Origin: Bacillus velezensis
Lineage (GTDB): Bacteria > Bacillota > Bacilli > Bacillales > Bacillaceae
Assembly: GCF_001461825.1 (NCBI RefSeq)
Contig: NZ_LLZC01000006.1
Location: forward strand, 1-55,015
DNA length: 55,015 nucleotides
Direction of reading: 5' to 3'
Position numbers and translations under genes: made by a program. The notes beneath the pieces were generated by a model. That model searched no databases. It was not told the DNA's origin and was given only the letters and a program-made list of their open reading frames with translations. Positions 11,602 to 21,325 of this stretch are shown here, piece by piece (within the stretch, counting starts at the first letter, position 1; the number at the start of each line of letters is the position of its first letter).

Positions 11602-13521
11602 CTATTCTTTCGGCTCGTCTTTCTTTTCGTCTTCTGTTTTAGACAGGATGTTTACTTTCACATCGTCTTTTTGAAGATGGTCATCTGAGAAATTGCGCTC
11701 AGGGAGTTTTCCGTGATCCACGAGATGCTTGATTTGTTCCGCATCTAATGTTTCCACATCAAGCAATGTCTGAGCAATCAATTCAAGCTTATCGCGATTT
11801 TCAGTCAGGATGGTTTTCGCACGCTCATAACATTCTTTAATGATGCGCTGAATTTCCTGATCGATTTCGTAAGCGATCTGATCACTGTAGTTTTGCTCGT
11901 TGTTGAAATCCCGGCCCAGGAATACTTGACCGCCTTGAGATTGACCGAACTGAAGCGGTCCGAGTTTTTCTGACATACCGAACTCTGTCACCATTCTTCT
12001 GGCAATGTTCGTTGCCCGCTGGAAGTCATTGTGAGCGCCCGTGCTGACTTCGCCGAAGATAATTTCCTCGGCAACGCGTCCGCCCAGAAGACCGACAATT
12101 TTATCGAGAAGTTCAGGTTTTGTCTGGAAGTAACGGTCTTCTCTCGGAAGCATGACCGCGTATCCGCCCGCCTGCCCCCTCGGAACGATCGTTACTTTAT
12201 GAACCATATCGGCTTCATCCAGCACAAGTCCGATAACGGTGTGACCGCCCTCGTGGTACGCCACGATATTGCGTTCTTTTTTCGATATGACGCGGCTCTT
12301 CTTCGCAGGGCCCGCAATGACACGGTCCGTCGCTTCATCAATGTCGCGCATATCAATTTTCTTCTTGTTTTGACGGGCAGCAACAAGTGCCGCTTCGTTA
12401 AGAAGGTTTTCTAAATCGGCGCCTGAGAAACCGGGTGTTCTTGAAGCGATCGCTTTTAAGTTCACCGTTTCATCAAGCGGTTTGTTTCTCGCATGGACCT
12501 GTAATACGGCTTCACGGCCGATGACATCCGGACGGTCTACCGTAATCTGACGGTCAAAACGTCCCGGACGAAGCAATGCAGGGTCGAGAATGTCCGCACG
12601 GTTTGTCGCAGCGATAATAATGATTCCTTCATTCGCACTGAAACCGTCCATCTCTACAAGCAGCTGGTTCAGCGTCTGTTCGCGTTCATCATGCCCGCCG
12701 CCAAGACCTGCGCCGCGCTGACGTCCCACCGCGTCGATCTCATCAATGAAGATCAGACAAGGCGCATTCTTTTTCGCATTTTCGAATAAATCACGCACAC
12801 GGGAAGCACCGACACCGACAAACATTTCAACGAAGTCAGATCCGCTGATGCTGAAGAAAGGAACGCCCGCTTCACCGGCTGAGGCTCTCGCAAGCAGCGT
12901 CTTACCGGTTCCCGGAGGTCCGACCAACAGCACGCCTTTAGGGATTCTGGCGCCAAGCTCGGCGAATTTGCGAGGATCTTTCAGAAACTCAACAACCTCA
13001 ACGAGCTCCTGCTTCTCCTCATCCGCGCCGGCTACATCTTTAAACTTCACGCGTTTCTTTTCTTCCGTATACAGCTTCGCTTTGCTCTTTCCGAAGTTCA
13101 TGACACGGCTGCCGCCGCCCTGAGCCTGATTGAGCAGGAAGAAAAACAGAATAAAGATGATGACAAACGGAATGATCGTCGTTAAGAACGTCACCCACCC
13201 GCTTGTTTCCTGTGCGGGATCAACTTTTACGTCCGTCTTTTTAATTGCATCAAATATCTGGTCTGCTCCTTTTCCTTCAGGAACATGTGTTAAAAAGTAC
13301 TGGTCTTTGTCGTATTTTTTCAGCTGTCCTTTTACCTCATAAACACCTCTGACAGGCTGAACCGATACGCTATCAACTTTCCCCTCATCGAGGTTCTTGA
13401 TAAACGTACTGTACGACATATTTTCTGTTTTCGGGTTTGAAGTCTGGAAGTAACTCACAACCCCGATTACTACTAATAAAATAAGTAAATAAAAAATGGT
13501 ATTACGGAAGACCCGATTCAT
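11602..13521 (-). CDS. ftsH: ATP-dependent membrane zinc metalloprotease FtsH
   Basis: Membrane quality-control AAA protease that also degrades regulators such as Spo0E-type phosphatases in B. subtilis. At 639 residues it shows two membrane segments (about 8-25 and 110-131) flanking an extracytoplasmic domain. The AAA module follows, with Walker A GPPGTGKT (about 200), Walker [10 protein letters not shown] and the [18 protein letters not shown]. Last comes the zinc motif HEGGH (about 425). The C-terminal tail is acidic. It has its own promoter and terminator. Confidence 0.97.
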   Translation of the reverse strand: MNRVFRNTIFYLLILLVVIGVVSYFQTSNPKTENMSYSTFIKNLDEGKVDSVSVQPVRGVYEVKGQLKKYDKDQYFLTHVPEGKGADQIFDAIKKTDVKVDPAQETSGWVTFLTTIIPFVIIFILFFFLLNQAQGGGSRVMNFGKSKAKLYTEEKKRVKFKDVAGADEEKQELVEVVEFLKDPRKFAELGARIPKGVLLVGPPGTGKTLLARASAGEAGVPFFSISGSDFVEMFVGVGASRVRDLFENAKKNAPCLIFIDEIDAVGRQRGAGLGGGHDEREQTLNQLLVEMDGFSANEGIIIIAATNRADILDPALLRPGRFDRQITVDRPDVIGREAVLQVHARNKPLDETVNLKAIASRTPGFSGADLENLLNEAALVAARQNKKKIDMRDIDEATDRVIAGPAKKSRVISKKERNIVAYHEGGHTVIGLVLDEADMVHKVTIVPRGQAGGYAVMLPREDRYFQTKPELLDKIVGLLGGRVAEEIIFGEVSTGAHNDFQRATNIARRMVTEFGMSEKLGPLQFGQSQGGQVFLGRDFNNEQNYSDQIAYEIDQEIQRIIKECYERAKTILTENRDKLELIAQTLLDVETLDAEQIKHLVDHGKLPERNFSDDHLQKDDVKVNILSKTEDEKKDEPKE

Positions 13522-13558
13522 TCCTTACCTCCTCCCACAGTAAGCACAACTATGTTCA

Positions 13559-13588
13559 ATAGTACCATAGAAAATCATTCCAATACAA
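13559..13588 (-). promoter_or_regulatory. ftsH promoter (sigma A)
   Basis: TTGTAT (13583-13588) and TACTAT (13559-13564) lie 18 bp apart on the minus strand, with a predicted start about 30 bp before the ftsH ribosome site. Confidence 0.6.
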
Positions 13589-13618
13589 CCGATAACCATC
13601 TCGGAAGCAGGCAGCCGA

Positions 13619-14158
13619 TCAGCTTTCATAAATCGCCGGTTTTAATACTCCGATGTAAGGCAGATTGCGATAGCGTTCGGCATAATCAAGTCCGTAACCC
13701 ACAACAAACGCGTCAGGAACTTCAAAGCCTACGAAGTCTGCTTTAATGTCCGCTTTTCTTCCGCTTGGTTTATCCAACAGGGTAACAATCTTAATTGATT
13801 TCGCTTTACGATATCGGAAGAGTTCTACGAGATAGCTCAAGGTTAACCCACTGTCGATAATATCTTCAATGATTAAGATGTCCCGGCCTTCTACAGATGT
13901 ATCCAAATCTTTGATGATTTTGACTTCTCCGGAAGAAACCGTGGAATTTCCGTAGCTTGATACATCCATGAAGTCCATTTCCAAATATGTATCAATATGC
14001 TTTATAAGATCAGCCATAAAAGGAAGCGCTCCCTTTAACACACCGATTGCCAACGGAAACGTGTCGCTGTACTCGCTTGTTAATTGTTCTCCAAGCTGTT
14101 TTACTTTCTGCTGGATCTCATCTTCTGAGATCAGCACTTTTTCGATATCCTGTTTCAT
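13619..14158 (-). CDS. hprT: hypoxanthine-guanine phosphoribosyltransferase
   Basis: Purine salvage: converts hypoxanthine or guanine plus PRPP to IMP or GMP. The 179-residue enzyme has the PRPP loop [18 protein letters not shown] and the flexible-loop region [12 protein letters not shown]. It overlaps tilS by 4 bp. In B. subtilis TilS and HprT together influence ftsH expression, and the gene order is the same here. Confidence 0.96.
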   Translation of the reverse strand: MKQDIEKVLISEDEIQQKVKQLGEQLTSEYSDTFPLAIGVLKGALPFMADLIKHIDTYLEMDFMDVSSYGNSTVSSGEVKIIKDLDTSVEGRDILIIEDIIDSGLTLSYLVELFRYRKAKSIKIVTLLDKPSGRKADIKADFVGFEVPDAFVVGYGLDYAERYRNLPYIGVLKPAIYES

Positions 14159-15573
14159 GTTAATGCTTGCCCCCTACACTTTTCATGCTGTCTATATTGT
14201 AATACAATGCGGTCACTGTTTGAAATCACAAGATCGTCAAAGATGGATTTTTTCAAGCCAGGCAGCCAGATAATTTCACCGCTCGCATCCGTTACAATCG
14301 GCCATTCGTCCCGATCCCGCAGAGGCAGTTTATGATCAATAAATATATCTTTCACCTTTTTCGAGCCATTCATCCCTTTAAGTTTGATCCGATCGCCGAT
14401 TTTTCTCGTCCGGATTGTTAAAGGAAATTGCACCTTATTTCTGCTTGTCATAAAAACAGCATTCCCATTTTTGATATGAGGGTCAGCCTGATCGGCCACC
14501 TCTATCATAAAGCCGTTGGGGAGAACAGCAGTCTCGCCTTCCGCTCCTTGCAGCTGCAGCTCAAAGGGAACCTTTTCACATTGCCATTGTTCAAATGTAA
14601 ACAAACATGTCTGATATGATTTGACCACCTTCAGCCCTTTCGGAAAATCAAGCACTCCCGAGGCGCTTCCATTTTCCGCCCATTCGAGAAACTGCTGTAT
14701 GTGGCGGGCGGAAAACGACGATGGAACGTTTTCATAAAGATAGTTTAATATTAGTTGAACTCCTCTTCTTTGTAAAGGTATCGGAAGGGCAAGCAATTGA
14801 GAGGAATTGACTTCAACCGATGTGTCAGACTTGCTTGTAATAACCTTATTCATTCGTTCTTTCGTTAATGACTGCAGGTATTGTTCGTCTTCTGTCAGTG
14901 CTTCACTCACCTTTTGAAACATTTTATGAACGTCAGGTGATTCTTGTTTTAAAAAAGGAAGCACGGTCTTTCTGAATCTGTTTCTTGTATAATCGTCTTT
15001 TGCATTGCTCTCATCCGTTCTGTAGCTGAGCCCTTCTTGACGGCAGTATTCAAGGATTTCATCCTTTGCCGTATAGAGGAAAGGCCTGATCAGCCAGCCG
15101 GATGCAAATTCGCGAACGGGCTGCATTCCCGCAAGCCCTGCCCCGAGCGTACCTTTCGCAAGCCTCATGAGCATTGTCTCAACCTGGTCATCGCCGTGAT
15201 GAGCCAGCGCCAAAAACTTCGCTTGGTGTTTTGTCATCAGATCTTCGAAAAACTGATATCTGCAATCACGCGCGGCAGCCTGCTTGTTCAGCTTATTCTT
15301 CTTTGCGTATGCAGAAACATCAATCTGTACCGTTTCGCAGAGGATGTGTTCCGCTTCGCAATATGACTGCACAAACTTCATATCTTCTTCAGATTCAGGA
15401 CCCCTGAACTGATGGTCGACATGCGCCGCTATGATAACGGAGGAATGCCCGAAGTGCTTATTCAGCATACTGAGAAGCGCCATTGAATCAGGGCCTCCGG
15501 AGACCCCGGCAATAATCGTTTCTCCCTCCGCCTGAAGATGATATGTTTTGAAAAAATCTTCCACGCTTTTCAC
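14155..15573 (-). CDS. tilS: tRNA(Ile)-lysidine synthetase
   Basis: Converts the wobble C34 of the AUA-reading tRNA-Ile to lysidine, essential for decoding. The PP-loop motif [12 protein letters not shown] is near the N-terminus, and the C-terminal substrate domain contains [25 protein letters not shown]. The GTG at 15573 is chosen because GAGGGGG lies five bases upstream and it gives the 472-residue length of B. subtilis TilS. The longer frame to 15615 lacks such support. Confidence 0.95.
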   Translation of the reverse strand: MKSVEDFFKTYHLQAEGETIIAGVSGGPDSMALLSMLNKHFGHSSVIIAAHVDHQFRGPESEEDMKFVQSYCEAEHILCETVQIDVSAYAKKNKLNKQAAARDCRYQFFEDLMTKHQAKFLALAHHGDDQVETMLMRLAKGTLGAGLAGMQPVREFASGWLIRPFLYTAKDEILEYCRQEGLSYRTDESNAKDDYTRNRFRKTVLPFLKQESPDVHKMFQKVSEALTEDEQYLQSLTKERMNKVITSKSDTSVEVNSSQLLALPIPLQRRGVQLILNYLYENVPSSFSARHIQQFLEWAENGSASGVLDFPKGLKVVKSYQTCLFTFEQWQCEKVPFELQLQGAEGETAVLPNGFMIEVADQADPHIKNGNAVFMTSRNKVQFPLTIRTRKIGDRIKLKGMNGSKKVKDIFIDHKLPLRDRDEWPIVTDASGEIIWLPGLKKSIFDDLVISNSDRIVLQYRQHEKCRGQALT

Positions 15574-15677
15574 AATGTCCCCCTCACAATGAGCAGGTTT
15601 TTTAAAGATATACATATCCTATCACTTTCATTCCCTCCAAGCAAAGAAGAAGCATGAGCGCAGGCGTCCGGCCGGCA

Positions 15678-16679
15678 CTAGATGAGAAAAAAGACGATGT
15701 AAGCGAAATAAAGGGCGAGAACGCTGATTAAAATAAGTGTTGTTTCAAACAAACCATTGTGCTTTGCGGGTTTTTGTTTAGGTTTATACCGCGTCTGAGA
15801 TACAGTGCCCTGCCGCGGTTTTGAATGCGGCGGCTTAGGCTTGGCGGCGGCTTTCCTTTTGCTCCCGGCGCTCTGGCCCGCCGTCAGGATGTCATGCTTC
15901 ATGGCTTCCGCAGACGGATATTGACCGTTTAAAGCAGAAAACAGAACCTTCTTATACTTATTCAGAAACGGGTGGCCTTCAATGATAGAACGAAGCTGTT
16001 CTTTCGGCTGTCCTGACTTTTTGCACTCTTTCTTCTGGACACAGTGGATCATGATCATTGCGACAGCAAACAGGTCATAGGATGGTTCTGCTTTTCTTGT
16101 TCCATACCCCCAATAGCCCCTGTCGTAAAACTCCGTATACTCTTTAATCGCGCGGCCCTGTTTTGTCGTTCCCCCTACATCAATGCAGCGAATGGCAGCC
16201 GGTGGCCCGGTTACAATGAGATTGTCCGGTTTGAGGTCGCCAAAAACCCACCCTTGCTGATGAAGGACTGACAGGCTGGAAAGAAGCTGCACCATCAGCA
16301 CCGGAATCCACTCCGCTCCCTTACTGCTGATATATTGCGGAAGAAGCGGCCCTTCTATGTACTCCATCACGTAAAAAGAGACATTTTTATTCAGCTGCGG
16401 TATAAACGCGTCGTCCGCATCAAAAAAAGAAGGCCCCATCGTTTGCGACCGGGCCTTTGAAAAGGATTTTAAGACATTCACTTCAGAGGTAACAGACATG
16501 CTGTCGCTGCTTATTTTCAAAGCGACCTGTCCGCCTGATGCTTCTGCCAAATATACAATACCGTTAGCCCCTTTTCCAAGCTGTTTGAGCAATCTGTAGG
16601 ATTTGCCGTTCCATTTGCCCTGAATTGCCGTCCCCGGTGCCAGACTACATGCCAAACTCGTTAAAGCGTCGTTCATCAT
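15678..16679 (-). CDS. yabT: Ser/Thr protein kinase YabT, membrane-anchored
   Basis: Hanks-type kinase; in B. subtilis it is expressed in sporulation, binds DNA and phosphorylates RecA. Here 333 residues: glycine loop LGKGANGIVYL, ATP-binding lysine in VALKIS, catalytic loop GDLKPDN, and a metal-binding DVGG where DFG is usual. The HRD triplet is replaced by FGD, as in B. subtilis. A basic proline/lysine linker leads to one C-terminal membrane segment (ETTLILISVLALYFAYIVFF). The ATG at 16679 sits 35 bp inside yabS; a longer frame to 16802 overlaps yabS further and is not supported. Confidence 0.92.
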   Translation of the reverse strand: MMNDALTSLACSLAPGTAIQGKWNGKSYRLLKQLGKGANGIVYLAEASGGQVALKISSDSMSVTSEVNVLKSFSKARSQTMGPSFFDADDAFIPQLNKNVSFYVMEYIEGPLLPQYISSKGAEWIPVLMVQLLSSLSVLHQQGWVFGDLKPDNLIVTGPPAAIRCIDVGGTTKQGRAIKEYTEFYDRGYWGYGTRKAEPSYDLFAVAMIMIHCVQKKECKKSGQPKEQLRSIIEGHPFLNKYKKVLFSALNGQYPSAEAMKHDILTAGQSAGSKRKAAAKPKPPHSKPRQGTVSQTRYKPKQKPAKHNGLFETTLILISVLALYFAYIVFFLI

Positions 16680-17388
16680 CTGCCAACATGCTCCTTCTTG
16701 AGCGGATTCTCTCAAACTGCTGCGTCGCTTCCCGGATAGCGGGGCCCGTAGGGGTGATACCGCCGGTCGACAGCTTCGCAAAGAGTGCAGAAAGGGATTC
16801 AAGCTTCGGCGTCCAATTCAGTACAAGCTCAACTTCCTGGCTTTTCCCGGGAAATATACACATTGCAAATTCATTTTGTCCGGCCCGGGAATTTAAACTG
16901 ATGGAAAGATCGATCAGCGCTTCTTTCACCGTCGGCAGTTTCGGCGCCATACTCGCACTCGTATCAACCAGCACAAGCACTTGCAGATGAACCGTTTCGC
17001 CGAGTTCATCAACAACTTCCATCACTTCGCCGCGTTTTTCAGGAGAAAGCTCTTCCATTTCAACGTTTTTTCCTAAAATTTGTTTAAGCTCTTGATTGAC
17101 GACGCCTTGCAGCGTCTGGGTCATTGCTTTTTTCGTCACCATTTGAACCGTCTGAGACAATTGTGACGCATACACAACTTGATGGACGCCGCCTCCGGCC
17201 ATGGCGATGCCTTCAACTTCCTTCATTGCCTCTTGGTCAATCGCATTTTCTTCCATAATTCCTATAACATTCACCGTAATCCCCTGCTCCTTGGCGAAAG
17301 CCGCCATTGCGATCGGGTCTTCACCATGATTGGAGCAGCCATCTGTAATCAGCAGAACTTGATTTAAATGTCCCTTATTCACATACAT
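16645..17388 (-). CDS. yabS: von Willebrand factor A domain protein YabS
   Basis: A 247-residue soluble protein with a VWA-type metal-adhesion motif DTSASM near residue 150 and a second, partial VWA-like start LLITDGCSNHGEDP at the N-terminus. Function is not established; in B. subtilis it lies between spoIIE and the kinase gene yabT and is sporulation-associated. Its 3' end overlaps yabT by 35 bp, suggesting coupled synthesis. The ATG at 17388 has GGAGG only one base upstream; a GTG at 17382 is better spaced. Confidence 0.88.
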   Translation of the reverse strand: MYVNKGHLNQVLLITDGCSNHGEDPIAMAAFAKEQGITVNVIGIMEENAIDQEAMKEVEGIAMAGGGVHQVVYASQLSQTVQMVTKKAMTQTLQGVVNQELKQILGKNVEMEELSPEKRGEVMEVVDELGETVHLQVLVLVDTSASMAPKLPTVKEALIDLSISLNSRAGQNEFAMCIFPGKSQEVELVLNWTPKLESLSALFAKLSTGGITPTGPAIREATQQFERIRSRRSMLADDERRFNEFGM

Positions 17389-17449
17389 TCCTCCCGGTGA
17401 TACGATTAGTCCCATCTTCGCCAGAAGGAAAGTGATTTATACGAAAGGA

Positions 17450-19939
17450 TTAAGAAATCTCCTTTTTATTTTGGAAAACCGCCGGCACCGGGATGGAAGC
17501 CCATTTCGGCGTGTTGTGATCAATCCGGACAACAACCACCGTCATATCGTCTTCGATTTGGCCGGAACGCGTTCTGATGACCTCTTCCATTAATATATCA
17601 GCGATTTCCTGCGGATCTTCGGTTTTCAGCCCTTTCATTTTCCGTTTCATCCACAGGTCGTGGTTTTCAACGTGCTTCGGCCCTTCAAAAATACCGTCAC
17701 TCATCATGACGAGCAGATCTCCCGCTTTTAACTGTTCACTTACAACCTCCACATCAAATTCATTGATGATGCCGATCGGCAGATTGCTGGCCTGAACTTT
17801 CATGACTTGATCTCCCCGCTTGATAAAACTCGGCGTTGAACCGACCTTCAAGAATTTGCAGCTTGCATCCTGAAGATCAATGATAGAAAGATCGAGAGTT
17901 GAGTAGATTTCGTCTGTCGTCCGTAAAGACAGAATACTGTTGATCGTTTTGATCGCTATTTTTTCATCAATACCTGATTCGAGAATTTTTTCGAGCAGCT
18001 TAATCGTTTCATTGCTCTCATAATGGGCCCTCGCCCCATTGCCCATGCCGTCACTGATCGCGGCCGCATACTTTCTCGCCCCCAGTTCCATCATGCTGTA
18101 GCTGTCGCCGGAGACAAGGCCGCCGCCTTTTGCCGCATGAGCCGCGCCTGTCGATACCCGGTACGACTTGGTCGAACCGAACGCGACATGGCTGTAGCCA
18201 TTCGGATGAGTCGAGTGCTGTTCGCTTTTGACAAGTATCTGCTCCTCAAGAATGTCAGACAGCATCGGGGCGATAATTTTCTCACTCTCGCCGTGTCCTC
18301 CGCTGAACGGGATTGTCATTTCGATATCAATATTGCCCTGCTCCAAGCTGTATATCTCGACATGCTGAATCTCGATTCCGAAATGCTGAAGCGCCTCTAT
18401 CATTTGTTCTTCCTGAATAAAATGCTGCTCCCTCTCCCGTTTTATTTCCCGAGAAAAGTCCGCCATGACCTCAGAAACCCCCAACAGCTGCTCGGCAACA
18501 AGCCTTCTGCTGTCCTGAACTTTTCTCTTCAGTGTCAGATGGGCATGATGGTGGGCAAGTTCGTCCTCAATCAGCTCTTCCACCTGTCTGGATTTGGAAC
18601 AGTGCTGTTGAAACTCCTTTTTTAATCTGCGGTTTGAGGCATACTGTTTTTCTTCTGTTTCATGCATAACTTGTTTCATTAAGTCATATGTTTTATCAAA
18701 GTTTTGAACCCAGCATTTGCTTTTCTTATAGCAGGATTGGCAGGAATGCTCGGTGATTTTGCTTAAAAAGAGATCCACTTCCCCTTCTTCCGCCTGCTCA
18801 TCAGAAGATGTCTGATGAAAGGTGGCGAAGCTCTCCGACAAGGCATGAAACACATTGGAGAACTGGTCTACTTTCTGGGCGGTGACATCTCTGATTTTCC
18901 TTGCGTACTGCTGCTGTTCCTGACTGTGCTCAGCAGTGCCCGGTATGTATCTCGCCACCTTTTTCGTAATCGATTGGGGCGTAATCAAAAACAAAACAAC
19001 GGCAATCAAAGATTCATAAAGAGTGGTCATTAATCCGGCAGATCCTTCTCCATATAATGAAATCAGCAGTGAGCCGATCACTAATCCGACTGCGGCGCCG
19101 GCTTTCTTTCCTTCTTTCAGCAGCCCGCCAAGAAGCCCGGAAAACGCAAGCAGACTCATTTGATAGAGATTCCCGATATTCGCAAGCCCGAGGATCAGTC
19201 CGGTCACAACACCGACCGTACAGCCGATGCTTGCCCCGCCCACAAAGGAAAAACTCAGCACGACATAGCGGGCCAGGATATGCTCAGCCTGCATTCCCTG
19301 AAATGAAACACCGGCAAGCCCGGTTAATACGGATGCGATCAAGATCATAAAACAGATGATTTCTTCTATTTTTAACGATTGCTTCACTTTTTTGATCGTG
19401 AAAATCGGCAGGCTTTGCAAAAAGATCAGCGTCAAAATAAAGGCCAGGCCCGCCTCGACAACAGCCATCACATAATCATAGGTGGTAAAAGCGCCGCTTT
19501 CAAAATAAACAAATCCGATTCTCGCGGCAGCCATAGAGAAAAACACCACGATCGGCAGCATCTTCACCCGGTCCTGCACGATATATGTACCGATTTTCGA
19601 AAATAGAGTGAAGACGGCCAAAGCTGTGAGAATCAATAAAGAGTGTTTCGGCGAAATGGTTAAAGCGCCCGCAAGTAAAGACAGACAAGCATAGAAGGCT
19701 TTATCTCTTCTGATCAACAGCATCGCTCCGAAAAACGGCAGTGCAAACGGAAGAACCTCAGATAATATGAAAGCCCGTCCAAGTAAAAAACCGATCACGA
19801 CATAAATGAACCCCTTATAGAAAAAAAGTGAATGCGCTTGATGGACTGTAAGCTTTGCCGCCTTTTCAAAAAACGATTGCAGTTTTTCCAGAGCTTGTCC
19901 CGCCATCGGCCCGTTCACTCTTCTTTCCGCTTTTTCCAT
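17450..19939 (-). CDS. spoIIE: stage II sporulation protein E, serine phosphatase
   Basis: Bifunctional protein that links polar septation (via FtsZ) to activation of sigma F by dephosphorylating SpoIIAA-P. Of 829 residues, about the first 330 form around ten membrane segments. A cysteine-bearing central region follows (CQSCYKKSKCW), then a PP2C domain (about 590-829) with SGDSYSMMELG, SDGMGNGARAHYESN and IEDDMTVVVVRID. The ATG at 19939 has GGTGGGGG nine bases upstream and matches B. subtilis; one at 19948 abuts that site. A Spo0A-type promoter precedes it. Confidence 0.96.
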   Translation of the reverse strand: MEKAERRVNGPMAGQALEKLQSFFEKAAKLTVHQAHSLFFYKGFIYVVIGFLLGRAFILSEVLPFALPFFGAMLLIRRDKAFYACLSLLAGALTISPKHSLLILTALAVFTLFSKIGTYIVQDRVKMLPIVVFFSMAAARIGFVYFESGAFTTYDYVMAVVEAGLAFILTLIFLQSLPIFTIKKVKQSLKIEEIICFMILIASVLTGLAGVSFQGMQAEHILARYVVLSFSFVGGASIGCTVGVVTGLILGLANIGNLYQMSLLAFSGLLGGLLKEGKKAGAAVGLVIGSLLISLYGEGSAGLMTTLYESLIAVVLFLITPQSITKKVARYIPGTAEHSQEQQQYARKIRDVTAQKVDQFSNVFHALSESFATFHQTSSDEQAEEGEVDLFLSKITEHSCQSCYKKSKCWVQNFDKTYDLMKQVMHETEEKQYASNRRLKKEFQQHCSKSRQVEELIEDELAHHHAHLTLKRKVQDSRRLVAEQLLGVSEVMADFSREIKREREQHFIQEEQMIEALQHFGIEIQHVEIYSLEQGNIDIEMTIPFSGGHGESEKIIAPMLSDILEEQILVKSEQHSTHPNGYSHVAFGSTKSYRVSTGAAHAAKGGGLVSGDSYSMMELGARKYAAAISDGMGNGARAHYESNETIKLLEKILESGIDEKIAIKTINSILSLRTTDEIYSTLDLSIIDLQDASCKFLKVGSTPSFIKRGDQVMKVQASNLPIGIINEFDVEVVSEQLKAGDLLVMMSDGIFEGPKHVENHDLWMKRKMKGLKTEDPQEIADILMEEVIRTRSGQIEDDMTVVVVRIDHNTPKWASIPVPAVFQNKKEIS

Positions 19940-19976
19940 TGCTCTCATCCCCCACCTGTTTTATTCGTTGCTTGTC

Positions 19977-20010
19977 ATTATAAATGAAAGCCCAGATAGG
20001 ATTTTGTCAA
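19977..20010 (-). promoter_or_regulatory. spoIIE promoter, sigma A with long spacer
   Basis: TTGACA (20005-20010) and TATAAT (19977-19982) are separated by 22 bp, the over-long spacing typical of Spo0A-activated sigma-A promoters such as spoIIE and spoIIG. Confidence 0.8.
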
Positions 20011-20036
20011 AAGAAGGTAACAATTCTAAAGAACTC

Positions 20037-20085
20037 TTCGACGCTTTCTCCCTTGTTCCCCTTTCCTTTCGTATTTCCTCCGACA
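20037..20085 (-). promoter_or_regulatory. Spo0A boxes upstream of spoIIE
   Basis: Minus-strand matches to the 0A box (TGNCGAA) are CGTCGAA at 20037-20043, 27 bp beyond the -35, and the weaker TGTCGGA at 20079-20085. Placement upstream of the -35 fits activation. Confidence 0.65.
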
Positions 20086-20110
20086 TTTCTCAAAAAGTTG
20101 TCTAAATATG

Positions 20111-20140
20111 AAAAAATCGGCTTCTGCAACAGAAGCCGAT
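20111..20140 (-). terminator. terminator of the tRNA pair
   Basis: An 11-bp stem (ATCGGCTTCTG/CAGAAGCCGAT) with a 3-base loop is followed by T residues on the minus strand, 8 bp after the tRNA-Glu gene. Confidence 0.92.
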
Positions 20141-20148
20141 TCGCTTGA

Positions 20149-20220
20149 TGACCCGTACGGGATTCGAACCCGTGTTACCGCCGTGAAAGGGCGGTGTCTT
20201 AACCGCTTGACCAACGGGCC
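20149..20220 (-). tRNA. tRNA-Glu (anticodon TTC)
   Basis: A 72-base cloverleaf from GGCCCGTTGG to CGTACGGGTCA. The anticodon loop reads CCTTTCAC (TTC), the T arm has GGTTCGAATCC and the acceptor stem pairs. The CCA end is not encoded. In B. subtilis the same gene lies at this spot (trnSL-Glu1). Confidence 0.95.
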
Positions 20221-20229
20221 GGATATATA

Positions 20230-20306
20230 TGGTAGCGGCGGAGGGGATCGAACCCCCGACCTCACGGGTATGAACCGTACGCTCTAGCCAGCTGAGCTAC
20301 ACCGCC
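20230..20306 (-). tRNA. tRNA-Met, elongator (anticodon CAT)
   Basis: A 77-base cloverleaf from GGCGGTGTAG to CGCTACCA with encoded CCA, D arm TAGCTCAGCTGG, anticodon loop GTTCATACC and T arm GGTTCGATCC. The paired first acceptor base and the lack of initiator features point to elongator Met rather than initiator. It lies 9 bp upstream of tRNA-Glu in one transcript. Confidence 0.93.
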
Positions 20307-20333
20307 ATATAGGTGCTTATAAGCACAAGTTAT

Positions 20334-20362
20334 ATAATACAAAGGTTTCTTCATCTCGTCAA
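20334..20362 (-). promoter_or_regulatory. promoter of the tRNA-Met/tRNA-Glu operon
   Basis: TTGACG (20357-20362) and TATTAT (20334-20339) with exactly 17 bp between them, about 28 bp before the tRNA-Met 5' end. Confidence 0.8.
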
Positions 20363-20406
20363 CAGAAACTTTAAAGTTTTAATTTTCTGACTATACGGAC
20401 GCATAC

Positions 20407-20438
20407 AAAAAAAGCACCCGCTGGGATAGACGGATGCT
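20407..20438 (-). terminator. yabR terminator
   Basis: Stem AGCATCCG/CGGGTGCT (one G-T pair) with a 10-base loop, followed by T residues on the minus strand, 26 bp after the yabR stop. Confidence 0.82.
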
Positions 20439-20463
20439 CCATGTATTTATAGAAAGCAGCAAG

Positions 20464-20850
20464 TTATCCTCTTCTTGCTCCGCGCCCTCCACGTTTTGAT
20501 TCCGTGTTTCGTTTTAAAGATGATAAGCGGTCTTCGCTATCTTTAAGAAACTTGTTCATTTTCTGTTCAAAAGATTCTTTCGGACGGAAATCATTTCTAG
20601 GTCTGGCTTGCGGACGGTCTTTAGCTTTTTTAATTGATAAACCAATTTTCCCGTCTTTTTCAACGTTGATGACTTTCACTTCAACTTGATCGCCGACTTT
20701 TAAATGCTCGTTAATGTCTTTTACATAATTATCGGCTACCTCACTGATATGAACGAGACCGGTTGAGCCTCCAGGCAATTCAACAAATGCTCCGAAATTT
20801 GTAATACCTGTTATTTTCCCTTGCAACTTGCTGCCAACTTCAATCGACAT
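20464..20850 (-). CDS. yabR: S1-domain RNA-binding protein YabR
   Basis: A 128-residue protein with one S1 fold in the first 75 residues (GSKLQGKITGITNFGAFVEL, then GLVHISEVADNYV and KVGDQVEVKVI), followed by a basic, low-complexity tail rich in Arg, Lys and Gly (SKRGGRGARRG). Resembles the polynucleotide phosphorylase S1 domain; likely ribosome- or mRNA-associated. Exact role unknown. It has its own consensus promoter. Confidence 0.9.
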   Translation of the reverse strand: MSIEVGSKLQGKITGITNFGAFVELPGGSTGLVHISEVADNYVKDINEHLKVGDQVEVKVINVEKDGKIGLSIKKAKDRPQARPRNDFRPKESFEQKMNKFLKDSEDRLSSLKRNTESKRGGRGARRG

Positions 20851-20895
20851 AAAAAAAGTGCTCCTCCTTAGGCTTATAAAAAGATCGTTTGTTTA

Positions 20896-20925
20896 ATTAT
20901 ACCTAAATAAAAATTTAAGTGTCAA
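20896..20925 (-). promoter_or_regulatory. yabR promoter (sigma A)
   Basis: Perfect hexamers TTGACA (20920-20925) and TATAAT (20896-20901) with an 18-bp spacer. The -35 lies 5 bp before the divIC stop codon, so yabR can be transcribed separately from the divIC string. Confidence 0.85.
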
Positions 20926-20930
20926 CAAGG

Positions 20931-21308
20931 CTACTTGCTCTTCTTTTCTACATTAAAGAGAATCTCACCATTTCCTGACATAAACAAGTCTCTTCTGGCA
21001 AGCTCTGTGACGTAATCCTCATCCTTTAATTTGGAAATTTCATCTTTTAAATCAGCCTGTTTCGCGTTCAATTTTTTCACTTGTTTTTCCAGCTGAGCTT
21101 TCTTTTCTTCGTTTGCGCTAAGGGAAGAGGTCTGTGACCACAGAGAACCCGCTAAGACAATAGCCGTCAACAACACAAGGGCGCCGAATACGATCAACCG
21201 TCTGAAAAGCCCTTTCCGCCTTCTTTTCATAAGCTGGGATTGCCGTTCAACCTGCTCTTTATAGTCGTTTTGAATTTCAGTTATTGTACGTTCTCTAGAT
21301 AGATTCAA
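20931..21308 (-). CDS. divIC: cell division protein DivIC
   Basis: Bitopic divisome protein that forms the FtsL-DivIC-DivIB complex. With the TTG start at 21308 (GGAGG nine bases upstream) it is 125 residues like B. subtilis DivIC. It has a basic cytoplasmic N-terminus, one membrane segment (about 37-56, VFGALVLLTAIVLAG) and an extracellular coiled coil (EEKKAQLEKQVKKLNAKQ). The longer frame to 21437 runs into yabQ and lacks homology to the family. Confidence 0.94.
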   Translation of the reverse strand: MNLSRERTITEIQNDYKEQVERQSQLMKRRRKGLFRRLIVFGALVLLTAIVLAGSLWSQTSSLSANEEKKAQLEKQVKKLNAKQADLKDEISKLKDEDYVTELARRDLFMSGNGEILFNVEKKSK

Positions 21309-21325
21309 ACCAGACGGTCCTCCTT

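Noticed and set aside
18023..18625. A 200-residue plus-strand open frame inside spoIIE
   Set aside because: Antisense shadow of the SpoIIE central and phosphatase region.
20026..20265. A 79-residue minus-strand open frame across the tRNA pair
   Set aside because: It runs through two complete tRNA genes and their terminator, so it is not a protein gene.
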